DNA of 64,000 nucleotides, from contig CALLKX010000052.1 in NCBI GenBank assembly GCA_938083085.1, positions 62,001 to 126,000 of the forward strand, read 5' to 3'. The notes beneath the pieces are model-generated. The model did no database searches and was not told the origin of the DNA. It saw nothing but the letters and a program-made list of their open reading frames with translations. The stretch is from an uncultured bacterium (GTDB lineage: Bacteria; Planctomycetota; UBA1135; GCA-002686595). Each line of letters opens with the position of its first letter. Positions within the stretch are counted from its first letter, which is position 1. Position numbers and translations under genes: made by a program. This document shows, piece after piece, positions 28,793-38,671 of this stretch.

Positions 28793-29473
28793 GTGTGTGG
28801 TCGATATGCACTGACCGTTGCGCCCGACGTCCTCGCGGCGCTCTTCTCCTTGAGCGGCTCGACGGACTTCATGGCGCGGTTCAACCTCGCGCCGTCCCAA
28901 GAGGCGCCTGTCATCGTCAGGGGTGAGCTTGGACGGGACCGGGCGCTCACCTCCATGCGATGGGGCCTCGTCCCCTCGTGGGCCAAGGACTCCAAGATCG
29001 CCCACCGAACCATCAACGCCCGGTCAGAGACCGCCGCCGAGAAGCCCTCCTTCCGCTCGGCGTTCAAGCGGCGCCGCTGCCTGGTCCCCGCCAGCTGGTT
29101 CTACGAGTGGCAGCGCGAGGCCGGCGCGAAGGTCCCCTACCGGATCCAGCGCGCAGACCACCGCCCCCTCGCCTTCGCGGGCCTCTGGGAGCGATGGACG
29201 GGCTCAGCAGCGGAGCCACCGCGGGTCTCCTTCACCGTCCTGACCACAGACGCCAATGACGATGTGGCTCCGCTCCACGACCGCATGCCGTGTCTGATCG
29301 AGCCGGACGACTTCGACCGCTGGCTGACGCCCGAGGTGGATGACGGGGGTGCCACGGCCCGAATGCTCGCGCCCGCGCCTGCGGGCCTCCTCGCCCTCGA
29401 CCGGGTCAGCTCAAGGCTGAACAGCGTGCGGAACGAGGGGTCAGGGCTGATGGCGCCGGACACGCTCTTCTGA
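28793..29473 (+). CDS. SOS response-associated peptidase (SRAP / YedK / HMCES family)
   Basis: MCGRYALT (catalytic Cys2), FNLAPSQEAPVI, MRWGLVPSWAKD, TINARSETAAEKPSFRSAFKRRRCLVPASWFYEWQ, LTTDANDDVAPLHDRMPCLIEPDDFDRWL. GTG start. Confidence 0.95.
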   Translation: MCGRYALTVAPDVLAALFSLSGSTDFMARFNLAPSQEAPVIVRGELGRDRALTSMRWGLVPSWAKDSKIAHRTINARSETAAEKPSFRSAFKRRRCLVPASWFYEWQREAGAKVPYRIQRADHRPLAFAGLWERWTGSAAEPPRVSFTVLTTDANDDVAPLHDRMPCLIEPDDFDRWLTPEVDDGGATARMLAPAPAGLLALDRVSSRLNSVRNEGSGLMAPDTLF

Positions 29474-29484
29474 AGAGCAGTCCC

Positions 29485-30633
29485 TCAACGCTTCCGGCGC
29501 GGCCGATAGCGGTTCCAGGACCGCATGAAGTCCGAGGCGCGCAACAGGAGTTCGGGGTCCGAGGCAGCGACCAGCACATCGAGCTGATCATCCACCGGGA
29601 TCTCGTAGGCCGGGTTGGTCTCCCAGGTCCCGTCGGGGTAGGTCGTCCTGTAGCCCGCCTGGTAGCGCAGGCGGAACGCCTCGGCGACCTCGGACAGGAC
29701 CGCGGGCTCGTGGCGTGAGAGGTACTCCACCATCCCGAAGGCCAGCTGGGCCTTGTGGTCGTCCCAGGTGTTGCGGCGCCAATCCGCGAACTCGTCCAGC
29801 GAGAGGGGGTTCTTCTTCCGCTTCTTGAACTCGCGCTTCAGCTCCGACTCCCAGCCGCCGTGCTCGCCGACGCCGACGAACTCCCCCCGATAGGGGAAGC
29901 AGTAGATGTCCCGCATGACCTCGAGCTCTACGCTCCACGCCGCGGCGACGCTGAGCCAGGTGGGCTGGGGACCGTAGGATCGGAAGACCAGCAGGCGCAC
30001 CAGGCGGTTGACCAGCTCGTTCTCCGAGCGCCAGACCTTCCCCACCTCCATGTCCGCGGGCGCCTCTTGCCAGATCGCGGCGGTGCACTGCTCCTCCGAG
30101 AAGCCCGGCCGCTGGCTGTACTGATGCACCAGCGAGGCGAGGTCTTCCCGCGCAGCCCCGAGGCCGGTCAGCAGCGAGCGATACTCCTGCTCCTTGCGGA
30201 CCTCAACGAGGACCACGGGGGCCTGCGCGGAGCCAGGACCTCCGACGCTCGACCCCAGGCGGTTGAACGTCCCGTTGGAACCCGTTTGGTCCGGGGGGGA
30301 CAACAGCCCGTCGAAGCTCTCGAGCGTCTCCTCGACCAGCTTCATCCGGCGCCGCGCGATCTTCTTGGAGGAGGTCACCAACAGCACCCGACCGTCCTGC
30401 GAGAGCGAAGCGTGGTAGTCGTTGGCGCCGATCCAATCGCGGTACAGGTCCAGCTGGTCCATGACCCCGCTGGCCTGGCCGGCGGGGAGCTCCGCGGTGA
30501 GCTCAGCCGCTCCGAAGGACTTCCCTCGCAAGGACACCTCGAGCTCCTCACCACCGGGCAGGGCGACCGCGGCGGTCGCCGTCGGAATCGTCATCAGGGC
30601 CAGGGCCAAGAGGGAGGTGAGGTAGGGTCGCAT
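29485..30633 (-). CDS. Hypothetical secreted protein
   Basis: Signal peptide MRPYLTSLLALALMTIPTATAAVA; coding-like composition over 382 aa. Confidence 0.7.
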   Translation of the reverse strand: MRPYLTSLLALALMTIPTATAAVALPGGEELEVSLRGKSFGAAELTAELPAGQASGVMDQLDLYRDWIGANDYHASLSQDGRVLLVTSSKKIARRRMKLVEETLESFDGLLSPPDQTGSNGTFNRLGSSVGGPGSAQAPVVLVEVRKEQEYRSLLTGLGAAREDLASLVHQYSQRPGFSEEQCTAAIWQEAPADMEVGKVWRSENELVNRLVRLLVFRSYGPQPTWLSVAAAWSVELEVMRDIYCFPYRGEFVGVGEHGGWESELKREFKKRKKNPLSLDEFADWRRNTWDDHKAQLAFGMVEYLSRHEPAVLSEVAEAFRLRYQAGYRTTYPDGTWETNPAYEIPVDDQLDVLVAASDPELLLRASDFMRSWNRYRPRRKR

Positions 30634-31022
30634 GGTGTCTCGGTCTCAGTGGGGAGGGCTGGCGGGGGCTCGATCGAACGAGCGGCCCAGGGATGGGTCG
30701 GCCGCGCGGCTGCGGCGAACGGCCGCGGGCACGTCCGTCGGTGGGGCGCAAGTGCCGCGCGTGAAGGCCACGCGAGCCGAGGCCTTCGCCCCCCTCCATC
30801 GCGGAGGCTGGCCGTTGGGCGCCGGATCGACCGACGCTCTCGCTGGTCATCCCTCGCTTCGGATGGCGCCACCGCCTGTACGTAGGAATCCACGCGTTTA
30901 TTCGCGCCTTCCGCCGAGGAGCCCTACCCCTTACGCGCAGCCCACGCGCCTGATACACGCCCACCGCGACCGCCCAGGTTCTCGCCCGCCGTCCTCGGAG
31001 GGCGGCACCGCGCCCGCGCGCG

Positions 31023-31805
31023 CTACCTGGCCGGCCGCGTGAAGTGCGGCCGCGCCGCGCCGGGCGGCCCCTGGAGCATTCGCTTCGCCCTGGCGAGTTG
31101 CTCGACATCGACCGCGGCTTGCCGTCGCAGCCTCACGTAGTGGACGGAGCGGCCCTCGTCGATCCAGCGCTGCTCGTAGGCGGTCTTGAAGGCGAGCAGG
31201 TCGGTGAGCACCGGATCAAATCTCCCGGGCTCCGCACCGTGCACGTCGTCGCAGCTGTCCTCCACCACCATCTCCGCGAGGGGCCCATCCCGGAGTGTGT
31301 TCTCGAAGAACTCGGGACTATCGGTCTTCACGTGAACGACCCCCTCTTCCCGCAGCATGCTCTGATAGAGCCGCAGGTAGTGCGGTGAGGTGAGGCGCTT
31401 GGTGCCGCGCTTGTCGCCATTCTGCGGATCGGAGAAGGTCAGCCAGACCTCGCCCACTTCACCGGGCCCGAAGAAGTGATCCAGCCACTGGATACGGGCG
31501 CGCAGGAACGCTGCGTTGAGCAGCCCCCCCACGTGAACGGCCTTGGCCCCGCGCCAGAAGCGGTGCCCCTTGAGGTCGACGCCGACGACGTTGGTGGAGG
31601 GGAAGCGGCGCGCGAGCTCCGCCGCGAACATGCCCTGCCCACATCCAAGCTCCAGCGTCAGGGGCGCGTCCTGGGCGAAGACCTGCTCGCACCACTCGCC
31701 CCGGAGGTAAGTCGCCCCCGCGGCGACCCCCGCCAGGTCGGGCTCGTGGACCCGCTCCATATCCTGGTTCTCTCGCCAGCGGTCTCGTTTCGTCCTGCTT
31801 CGCAT
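31023..31805 (-). CDS. trmB: tRNA (guanine-N7-)-methyltransferase TrmB-like
   Basis: LELGCGQGMFAAELARRFPSTNVVGVDLKGHRFWRGAKAV...NAAFLRARIQWLDHFFGPGEVGEVWLTFSDPQ..DKRGTKRLTSPHYLRLY...VHVKTDSPEFFE. Start ATG 31805 chosen. Confidence 0.85.
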   Translation of the reverse strand: MRSRTKRDRWRENQDMERVHEPDLAGVAAGATYLRGEWCEQVFAQDAPLTLELGCGQGMFAAELARRFPSTNVVGVDLKGHRFWRGAKAVHVGGLLNAAFLRARIQWLDHFFGPGEVGEVWLTFSDPQNGDKRGTKRLTSPHYLRLYQSMLREEGVVHVKTDSPEFFENTLRDGPLAEMVVEDSCDDVHGAEPGRFDPVLTDLLAFKTAYEQRWIDEGRSVHYVRLRRQAAVDVEQLARAKRMLQGPPGAARPHFTRPAR

Positions 31806-31952
31806 CGGGCCAGAGGATGGCGCTTTGCCCCCGGTCCGCAACCCCCATCGCCCGAACCGTCTCGCCCGGACGCCAGCCGAGGCGGGGCGGTCGAGCTCAC
31901 GCGCGACCGGCGCCGCCCACCTGGCCTCCGCCGGACGGGGCTCCGCGGGAGG

Positions 31953-33152
31953 TCAGAGGGTCAGGGTGATCTCCACGCCGTCCGTGAAGTTGGAGGTGGC
32001 GCTGCCCGCCACGGAGTCGCGATGCCAAGCCTGGAAGTTCCAGACCTCGCCGACCGCGCCCGCCACGAGCCCGGTGGGCTGTGGGATCTGAGTCAGATCG
32101 ACGGGCAGCGTGAAGCTGCCACCCGCCCCCGAGTTCAGGATCTGTCCAGGGCCGACGAAGCGCCCGATGGCGCCGCCCAGGCAGAGGTCACCCTGGGAGC
32201 CGCCAGGCATCGACACCAGAGCCTGGGCCTGACTCGTGAGGAAGAACCCAAAGGACGCCGCCGGCAGGCCCGAGGCCTGGAGCGAGAGCTGGTTCGCGAT
32301 CACCGATGGAGAGCCGAGGCCGATGATGGAGCCAGGCCCGCCCGTGGAGTTGACCGCTCCGGGCCCGCAGTAGCTGGTCCCCACCCCCGCGGCGGGGTCA
32401 CCCTTCGAGATCACAAGGTGGTCGAAGTAGAAGCGGTCGTCATTGTTGCCCCCCGAGGAGATACGGATCTCGTTGAAGAACATGTCGTGGATCATCTCGT
32501 CGAGGTCTGCGGTCCCCGTGGGGTACTCCACCGACGGGTCGACGTAGAGCCGCAGACGCTCCATCCCAGGCAGGAAGTCGAGGCGCGCCACCAGCCGTGC
32601 GGGGACCGCGTCGTCCGTGCCGGCGATGGTCACAGGGCCCGGTCCAGCCGGCCCCTCGTCATCAATTCCCCACTCGTTCGTATTCCACGGCGAGCCGATG
32701 AAGAGCTGCTCACCCGTGCCTTGCTCGATCAGCGCGAAGCCGCCGAAGTGCTCCGCCGGCTGACCCGAGAAGCTGCCCAGGCTGAAGGAGAACCAGACCG
32801 TCGTGTCGTCGATGCCGAACAGGCCGCCCGCCGCCACGTCGGGGTGGGGCAGCGTGTCGGGCTTGCGGTAGGCCTCTCCGAAGGGATTCACCTGGCCCGC
32901 GTACCCCCCGACGTTGTCGCTCAACGCAAACGGGGGCGTCGCTGCCCCGTCGAAGACGGAGAGGTCATCGTTCGTCGCGCCGCTCACCCACCAGGGGTTC
33001 TCCCAGCCCACACCGCCGACCTGCTGGAAGAACGGGCCCGGCGCCGGATACTCGAAGGTCTCCGAGGAGATGATGGTCACCTGCGAGCTCGCAGGCGACA
33101 GGAGCCCCACGGCGCTGAGGAGCGCGAGGCTGACGGGGAGGAGCTTGAACAT
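31953..33152 (-). CDS. Secreted protein with planctomycete-type C-terminal domain
   Basis: Signal peptide MFKLLPVSLALLSAVGLLSPASSQ; lamin/lectin-like FEYPAPG...; C-terminus VGEVWNFQAWHRDSVAGSATSNFTDGVEITLTL. Confidence 0.75.
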   Translation of the reverse strand: MFKLLPVSLALLSAVGLLSPASSQVTIISSETFEYPAPGPFFQQVGGVGWENPWWVSGATNDDLSVFDGAATPPFALSDNVGGYAGQVNPFGEAYRKPDTLPHPDVAAGGLFGIDDTTVWFSFSLGSFSGQPAEHFGGFALIEQGTGEQLFIGSPWNTNEWGIDDEGPAGPGPVTIAGTDDAVPARLVARLDFLPGMERLRLYVDPSVEYPTGTADLDEMIHDMFFNEIRISSGGNNDDRFYFDHLVISKGDPAAGVGTSYCGPGAVNSTGGPGSIIGLGSPSVIANQLSLQASGLPAASFGFFLTSQAQALVSMPGGSQGDLCLGGAIGRFVGPGQILNSGAGGSFTLPVDLTQIPQPTGLVAGAVGEVWNFQAWHRDSVAGSATSNFTDGVEITLTL

Positions 33153-33225
33153 GGGAAGGGAGGGAGAGAGGAGTCCCGGCCGGGCGGGCCGCCTGCGCGC
33201 GGGAGGCCCCGGCACGAGGGCCGCA

Positions 33226-35412
33226 TCACTGCGAGAAGACCAACGCCGTGTAGGGCCCGACCGAGAGGTTCAGGCTGTATGGCATTCCGTCGTAGGGAAT
33301 GGGCTCCGCCTGAACGCCGCCCGAGGGGTGGTTACCGAAGGCGGGGTCGTAGATCGCGGCGTCGCTGTTGAAGCGGAGGTGCCACCAGCCAGGCCTCGGG
33401 ACGCCCACGCGATAGCTCGGGTAGCTCGCCGCGCCGAAGTTCGCGAAGACGACCACATCGTCCCCTGCGCCGCCCGCGTCCCAGCGGTGATAGGCGATGG
33501 CCTTGGCCCCGTTGTTCACGTGGTGCACGTTGATGTGCTGGCCGCGCAGACCCTGGGTGAAGCCGCCGAGGTTGCGGCGCATGGAGATCAGGTCGCGGTA
33601 GAGGTCCCTGATCCCGCCGAAGGTCACCGCTCTCGACCAATCGATCGGATCCGTGTCGGTGAAGAACCCGTCCTCCAGGAGCTCCTGGCCCTGGAAGAGC
33701 ATGGGGATCCCTGGCGCCGTCATCACGATGGCCGCGCCGAGCGTGGAGCGCTTCTTCGAGTACCAGCTCGCGGCGTTCCCCGGCCAGATTTCCTCGGGGA
33801 CACGCGACCGCCCGTTGGCCACCTCGTCGTGAGACTCCGTGTACACGACCCGCTCGAAGGCGTCCGCGTTGTAGCGCGCATAGAGGACATCCCTCACAGA
33901 CCACATGTCACGGTCCGCGTCGTTGGGCGTGATGACCGCCGCGCGGATGGGGTGGACGAAGCCGGCGTCCCACTGGGAGTCGAAGCCCGCGCCGCCGGCG
34001 CCCGTGGGCTTGGTGACCCACTCGTTGAGCCGCATGTCCTCGGCGATGATCAGCTTCCAAGGCTGGACCGCGTCGATCTCGTTGTTGATCCACTGCATCA
34101 GCGACCAGCCGTCCGGCAGGTCGCCGCCCGGACCCTCGCGGATGTACGCAGTGGCGTCGAAGCGGAGCCCGTCCATGCGGAACTCCTCGAGCCACATCAG
34201 CGCGTTGTCACGGATGTACTGACGGACCTCGCCGCGCCCGTAGTCAGGGCGCGTGTTGCCCCAGGGCGTCTGGGCGTTGAAGTCGTCGTAGAAGTAGTTG
34301 CCCCCGCTCCGGCCCGGGAAGGACCCGTCGAACTGCCAGTGCGGGATGTCGTTGGGCCCGAGATGGTTGTAAAGCACGTCGAGCGTCACCCCGATGCCCC
34401 GGTCGTGGGCCGCCTGAACGAAGCGCTTCACGTCCTCCACGTCTCCGTAGGCGGTCTCGGGCGCGTAGGGGTGGGCGGGGTTGTAGCCCCAGGAGAACTC
34501 TCCGGGGAACTCGTTGATCGGCATGAGCGCGATCATGTTCACGCCCAGGCTCTGCAGGTGGTCAAGCCGCTGGAGCGCGGACCCGAACGACCCCGGCGCT
34601 CCGCCGGGCAGGTCGTTGAAGGTCCCGATGTGCATCTCGTAGTGCACGGTGTCGTTCCACTGGGGGGTGAAGAACTGCCCGGTCCACGCGAAGGCATCGG
34701 GGTCGACGATCACGCTGTCCCCGACGCTGTTAGTCACCTGCCGCGAGCGCGGATCGGCGCGCCAGTTGAGCTGCGCCCCCGTGTCGACCACGTACTTGTA
34801 GCGGTCCCCAGCGCCGAGCCCCCGCACGTCCAGCGACCAGTTCCCGTCTCCCTCTGCCGAGAGCGGCGCCGAGCTGGGGGACCAGGCGTTGAAGGGTCCA
34901 GCGACGCTGACCGCGTCGGCGTCCGGCGCCCAGACGCGGAAGGTCGCGCCCCCGGCGTAGGGCATCGCTCCCATGCCCGGTCTCGTCGAGGCCTTGGAAC
35001 CGCGCTCGATGTCGAGGTCGTAGACGCTGCCCGCGGGACGATAGACGCCGACGTACCAGATGCCAGACTCGAGCGGAGGGAACGAGCCGGCGTCCATGAC
35101 GATGACCTCGTTCGAGGTGCCGCTCGTCCGGGAGCGCGCGTCCCAGTCCGTCAGCGTCGGCGGTGCGCCCTTGCGGAGATAGAGGTCCGCGCCAGTGCCG
35201 AGCTGCTCGGTCAACGTAACGCGCAGCTCGGCGTGCCAGTTGGAGACGACGAACAGCTGCTGGACGAAGGAGGACGGCCCCGCCGGGGTCGCGACCCGCT
35301 GCCTCTGCGAAGGCACCGACACCTGTCCCTGGGCCGCCGCAGGGACGGCGAGCGGGAGCGCCGCCGCGAGGAGCGCTGCTGAGAGCGTCAGTGATATGGG
35401 GCTTGCGGTCAT
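33226..35412 (-). CDS. Secreted GH13 alpha-amylase / branching-enzyme-like protein
   Basis: Signal peptide; CBM48-like ATFRVWAPDADAVSVAGPFNAW; GH13 motifs DVLYNHLG, GLRFDATAYI, IIAEDM, YTESHDEVANG. Confidence 0.9.
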   Translation of the reverse strand: MTASPISLTLSAALLAAALPLAVPAAAQGQVSVPSQRQRVATPAGPSSFVQQLFVVSNWHAELRVTLTEQLGTGADLYLRKGAPPTLTDWDARSRTSGTSNEVIVMDAGSFPPLESGIWYVGVYRPAGSVYDLDIERGSKASTRPGMGAMPYAGGATFRVWAPDADAVSVAGPFNAWSPSSAPLSAEGDGNWSLDVRGLGAGDRYKYVVDTGAQLNWRADPRSRQVTNSVGDSVIVDPDAFAWTGQFFTPQWNDTVHYEMHIGTFNDLPGGAPGSFGSALQRLDHLQSLGVNMIALMPINEFPGEFSWGYNPAHPYAPETAYGDVEDVKRFVQAAHDRGIGVTLDVLYNHLGPNDIPHWQFDGSFPGRSGGNYFYDDFNAQTPWGNTRPDYGRGEVRQYIRDNALMWLEEFRMDGLRFDATAYIREGPGGDLPDGWSLMQWINNEIDAVQPWKLIIAEDMRLNEWVTKPTGAGGAGFDSQWDAGFVHPIRAAVITPNDADRDMWSVRDVLYARYNADAFERVVYTESHDEVANGRSRVPEEIWPGNAASWYSKKRSTLGAAIVMTAPGIPMLFQGQELLEDGFFTDTDPIDWSRAVTFGGIRDLYRDLISMRRNLGGFTQGLRGQHINVHHVNNGAKAIAYHRWDAGGAGDDVVVFANFGAASYPSYRVGVPRPGWWHLRFNSDAAIYDPAFGNHPSGGVQAEPIPYDGMPYSLNLSVGPYTALVFSQ

Positions 35413-35939
35413 CGGATCCGTCTGTTCGTGCGGCCCTCAAGAAGTCGGGGCTCTTCAGCCACCATTGTCTCCAACGCAGGTGAGCCCGCAACCGAGCCCC
35501 CACGCTCACTTCATCAGGACCAAGCCCTCGTGTCCTGAAACAGGTCTCAGGGACCCTGGTGGGGGTTCGGTGGCCCGAGACGACACGAGGCGCCCAGGGC
35601 GAATTCCGCCCCGGTGGCGCCGGCGGGCCAGATCGGACACCGACCGGGCGGCCCCTCGTCGAGCCAAGCGGGACCAGGAGGAGAGGAGATCTGGCGGTGC
35701 TCTTCTTCAGGCTCGGAGCGGTGGATGGACCCCCTCTCGAACGCGCCCGTGAGCAGGCCGAGTTCGCCAGCAGGCGGAGGACTCGGCCCCTGATTTGAGT
35801 CACAGGAAAGCGGCCCAAAGCGAGTCCGGAGAAGCGCGCAAAGGAACGCTGAATGCGCGCGCCGCCTTAGACATCTGCTGGACACAGCGGCGACCCAAAC
35901 TGACTTGCGAAGAGGTCTCCCCTGCGACATCTTCACCGC

Positions 35940-37031
35940 ATGAACATCCAAGCTCGCACCTTGGCGTGGAAGACGCTAGCCGCCGTCTGCCTCGCCCTCA
36001 TCCTTCCCTTCGGCGCCACGGCTCAGGCAGCAACGCCGGCCCCTCTTCCGGTATCCAGCCTCGAGCAGTCTTCCGACACTAGCTCGGAAGACGCGGATTC
36101 GGCCAACGCCGGCTCGGAAGATGGCGCGCCCAAGGACCCAAAGGGTGATGTGGATCCTCCTATTGGGGACCAGATGGAGTCGCTCTTCAAGCGCCTCATG
36201 GACGAGCCCGGTGTCGTCCTGAAGGAGTGGGTCCTCGAGGATGGACCTCGTCTCATCGGCAACTTGCTCCTGTTCCTGCTGATTCTCTTCGTCTCGAAGA
36301 TCGTCGGGGGCTGGGTCGGGCGCATCACCCGCGGAGGCCTGGAGCGCTCGAAGCTCAACGCCAGCGAGCTCTTCAAGAACTTCGTTCAGAACACGGTCAC
36401 CAAGGTGATCTTCTTCGTCGGTCTGATCGTCGCCCTCCAGACCATCGGCGTCAACGTCGCCCCGCTGCTCGCCGGCGTCGGGGTCATGGGCTTCGTGGTC
36501 GGCTTCGCGCTTCAGGACACCCTGGGCAACTTCGCCGCCGGCGTGATGCTGCTGCTGTACCGCCCCTATGACATCGGCGACGTCGTGACGGTGACCGGCG
36601 AGACCGGCTCGGTCGAGGCGATGACCCTCGTCTCCACCACGCTGCTGACCCCCGACAACCAGCGCCTGACGATCCCCAACGGGTCGATCTGGGGCAGCAC
36701 GATTCGCAACATCACCGCCAACGACTCCCGCCGCATCGACCAGATGTTCGGGATCGCCTACGACGATGACATCGAGAAGGCCGAGGCCGTGATGCTCGAC
36801 GTCGTGAACAGCATGGAGCACGTCCAGAGCGACCCCGGGGCCCAGGTGATGCTCATGGAGCTCGCGGACTCCTCGGTCAACTTCAACGTGCGGGCCTGGG
36901 TCCCCACCAGCCAGTACTTCGGGACCGTGTGCGAGCTGCGCCGCCAGATGAAGATGCGCTTCGACAAGGAGGGGATCTCCTTCCCCTTCCCGCAGCAGGA
37001 CGTCCACATGCACCAGGTGGACCCCAGCTGA
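35940..37031 (+). CDS. Mechanosensitive ion channel, MscS family
   Basis: GVGVMGFVVGFALQDTLGNFAAGVMLLLYRPYDIGDVVTVTGETGSVEAMTLVSTTLLTPDNQRLTIPNGSIWGSTIRNITAN...ISFPFPQQDVHMH. Confidence 0.95.
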   Translation: MNIQARTLAWKTLAAVCLALILPFGATAQAATPAPLPVSSLEQSSDTSSEDADSANAGSEDGAPKDPKGDVDPPIGDQMESLFKRLMDEPGVVLKEWVLEDGPRLIGNLLLFLLILFVSKIVGGWVGRITRGGLERSKLNASELFKNFVQNTVTKVIFFVGLIVALQTIGVNVAPLLAGVGVMGFVVGFALQDTLGNFAAGVMLLLYRPYDIGDVVTVTGETGSVEAMTLVSTTLLTPDNQRLTIPNGSIWGSTIRNITANDSRRIDQMFGIAYDDDIEKAEAVMLDVVNSMEHVQSDPGAQVMLMELADSSVNFNVRAWVPTSQYFGTVCELRRQMKMRFDKEGISFPFPQQDVHMHQVDPS

Positions 37032-37041
37032 GCCTGGACCC

Positions 37042-37593
37042 GTGGCTCCTCGACGAGGTCAACCGCGCTCGGAGCGCGCCCAGGCGCTCCGGGACGCCAG
37101 GAGGGTCCAGCGCACCGGCGCGACCATCGCAGCCGCCGTGCTGGCGCTGGTCGCGGCGGCGCTGGGCCCGCTCCTCACCGTCTGGAGCATCGACGAGGTG
37201 AACCGCGAGTTCGGCGTGCTCGCGGTTCGCTCTCCTATGACCGGCTCGCTGCACCCGTTCCTCCTGACCTACGTCGCCGCGGGCGCCGCCGCCACCGGGG
37301 CCATCGGGCTCCTGACCCGCCAGCACTGGGGCTGGTGGGCCGCCGCCGGGGGCGCGCTCCTCGGCCTCGCGGACCTCGCTCGCCTGTACGTCGGGCTGTT
37401 CGGCTCGATCAACCAGGACCACCCCAGGGCGGCCGAGGTCACCGTAGAGCTGCTGGGCATCGTGGCCCTTCCCGGGGCGCTCTTCACCGCCGTCGCCGTG
37501 CTCCTCGCCCTCCGGCCCGTGCGCGTGGCGTGCCGCGTCTCGAGCGGCGGGAGGCGACCGAAGACCGAGGCAGAGGTCAGCGAAGAGGGCTAG
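37042..37593 (+). CDS. Hypothetical membrane protein
   Basis: GTG-initiated ORF with about four TM helices (TIAAAVLALVAAALGPLLTVW, FLLTYVAAGAAATGAIGLL). Confidence 0.6.
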   Translation: MAPRRGQPRSERAQALRDARRVQRTGATIAAAVLALVAAALGPLLTVWSIDEVNREFGVLAVRSPMTGSLHPFLLTYVAAGAAATGAIGLLTRQHWGWWAAAGGALLGLADLARLYVGLFGSINQDHPRAAEVTVELLGIVALPGALFTAVAVLLALRPVRVACRVSSGGRRPKTEAEVSEEG

Positions 37594-37625
37594 GCGGGAA
37601 CCTAACAAATACCTACCATCGGGCC

Positions 37626-38612
37626 ATGCGATCGCCCCAAGGCATCGAGGCGCTGCTCGAGCAGCTGCGAACGGGCCCCCTGGCCGGTACTCCGAACCCC
37701 GACCCCGAGGTCTTCGGACAGCCCTCCCGCGCGGTCTCCAGCGGCTGGCCCTCGATCGACCGCATCACAGGTTCCACCGGCGGCGCCGCCGGCCTCGTCC
37801 GGGGATGCGTCCATGAGTGGTTCGGCGTGGGCGGCGCAGGCTCCCCTCGCGCGGACCGCAGCACCCGGGATTGGAGCCCCCCGCTGCTCCTCCTCGCCCA
37901 CCTCGCCCGGCGGGCCGCCTGCGACGCGGTCTCCCGCGGAGCCCCCGCCTCGGTCATCTGGATCGGGCGCCGGGTCTGGCCTTATCCCGGCGCCATCGCG
38001 CGACGACCCGCCGTGATCGAGGGGCAGCAAGCGCCCGACGCCGAGCGCTCGGCCGGTGAGGTTGAGGTTCACCTGGAGCCCGGGAACGAGGCGGCGCCCG
38101 AAGGCACCTCTGATGATCCCTCTGAAGGATCCGGCGCCCAAGACCCTGCGAACGTGGGGCTGCTCGAGCGGTCCATCTTCGCCGCCCCGAAGGACGCGAG
38201 CCTGCGCCTCTGGACCATCGACACGGCCCTGCGCTGCCCCGGGATCACCGCCGTGGTCGCGGACGGCTCAGGCCTTGGGATGGCGGCCACCCGCCGGCTC
38301 CAGCTCGCGGCCACCTCGTCCGAGGCCCTCGTCCTGCTCGCGCGGCCTCCAGGCGAGGAGCGCGAGGTCTCGGCGGCCACCACCCGCTGGCGGGTCCGTC
38401 GACGGGAGAGCGCCCGCGAGGGTCCCGCCTGGAACGCGACGCTCCTGCGCGCCAAGGGAGCTCAGCAGCTCCACCGGAGCCGGATCGGCGCCTCCCAAGC
38501 CGCACAGGAGCGGAAGCGCGGCGCCGACGAACGGGCGCTCGCGCCTCTGGCGTCTCCGCCGCCGATATCCGCGCCGACATCCGCGCCGACGTCGAGACCG
38601 GCGGAACGATGA
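37626..38612 (+). CDS. imuA: ImuA-like (RecA-fold) translesion synthesis accessory protein
   Basis: N-terminal MRSPQGIEALLEQLRTGPL, GWPSIDRITGSTGGAAGLVRGCVHEWFG; IDTALRCPGITAVVADGSGLGMAATRRLQLAATSSEALVLLARPP; directly upstream of imuB. Confidence 0.8.
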   Translation: MRSPQGIEALLEQLRTGPLAGTPNPDPEVFGQPSRAVSSGWPSIDRITGSTGGAAGLVRGCVHEWFGVGGAGSPRADRSTRDWSPPLLLLAHLARRAACDAVSRGAPASVIWIGRRVWPYPGAIARRPAVIEGQQAPDAERSAGEVEVHLEPGNEAAPEGTSDDPSEGSGAQDPANVGLLERSIFAAPKDASLRLWTIDTALRCPGITAVVADGSGLGMAATRRLQLAATSSEALVLLARPPGEEREVSAATTRWRVRRRESAREGPAWNATLLRAKGAQQLHRSRIGASQAAQERKRGADERALAPLASPPPISAPTSAPTSRPAER

Positions 38613-38671
38613 AACGAATGAGGGAGGACTGCCCATGAGGAGGGACTGACACCTGAAGACTGAGCAAAACC

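Noticed and set aside
30634-31022. Intergenic ORFs between the secreted protein and trmB
   Set aside because: Arg-rich frames on both strands with no start context or domain; likely noncoding GC-rich sequence.
31476-33371. 631-aa plus-strand ORF opposite trmB and the secreted protein
   Set aside because: Spans two minus-strand genes and an intergenic gap; no domain signature.
32914-35382. 822-aa plus-strand ORF opposite the GH13 gene
   Set aside because: Antisense artefact; minus strand has all GH13 motifs.
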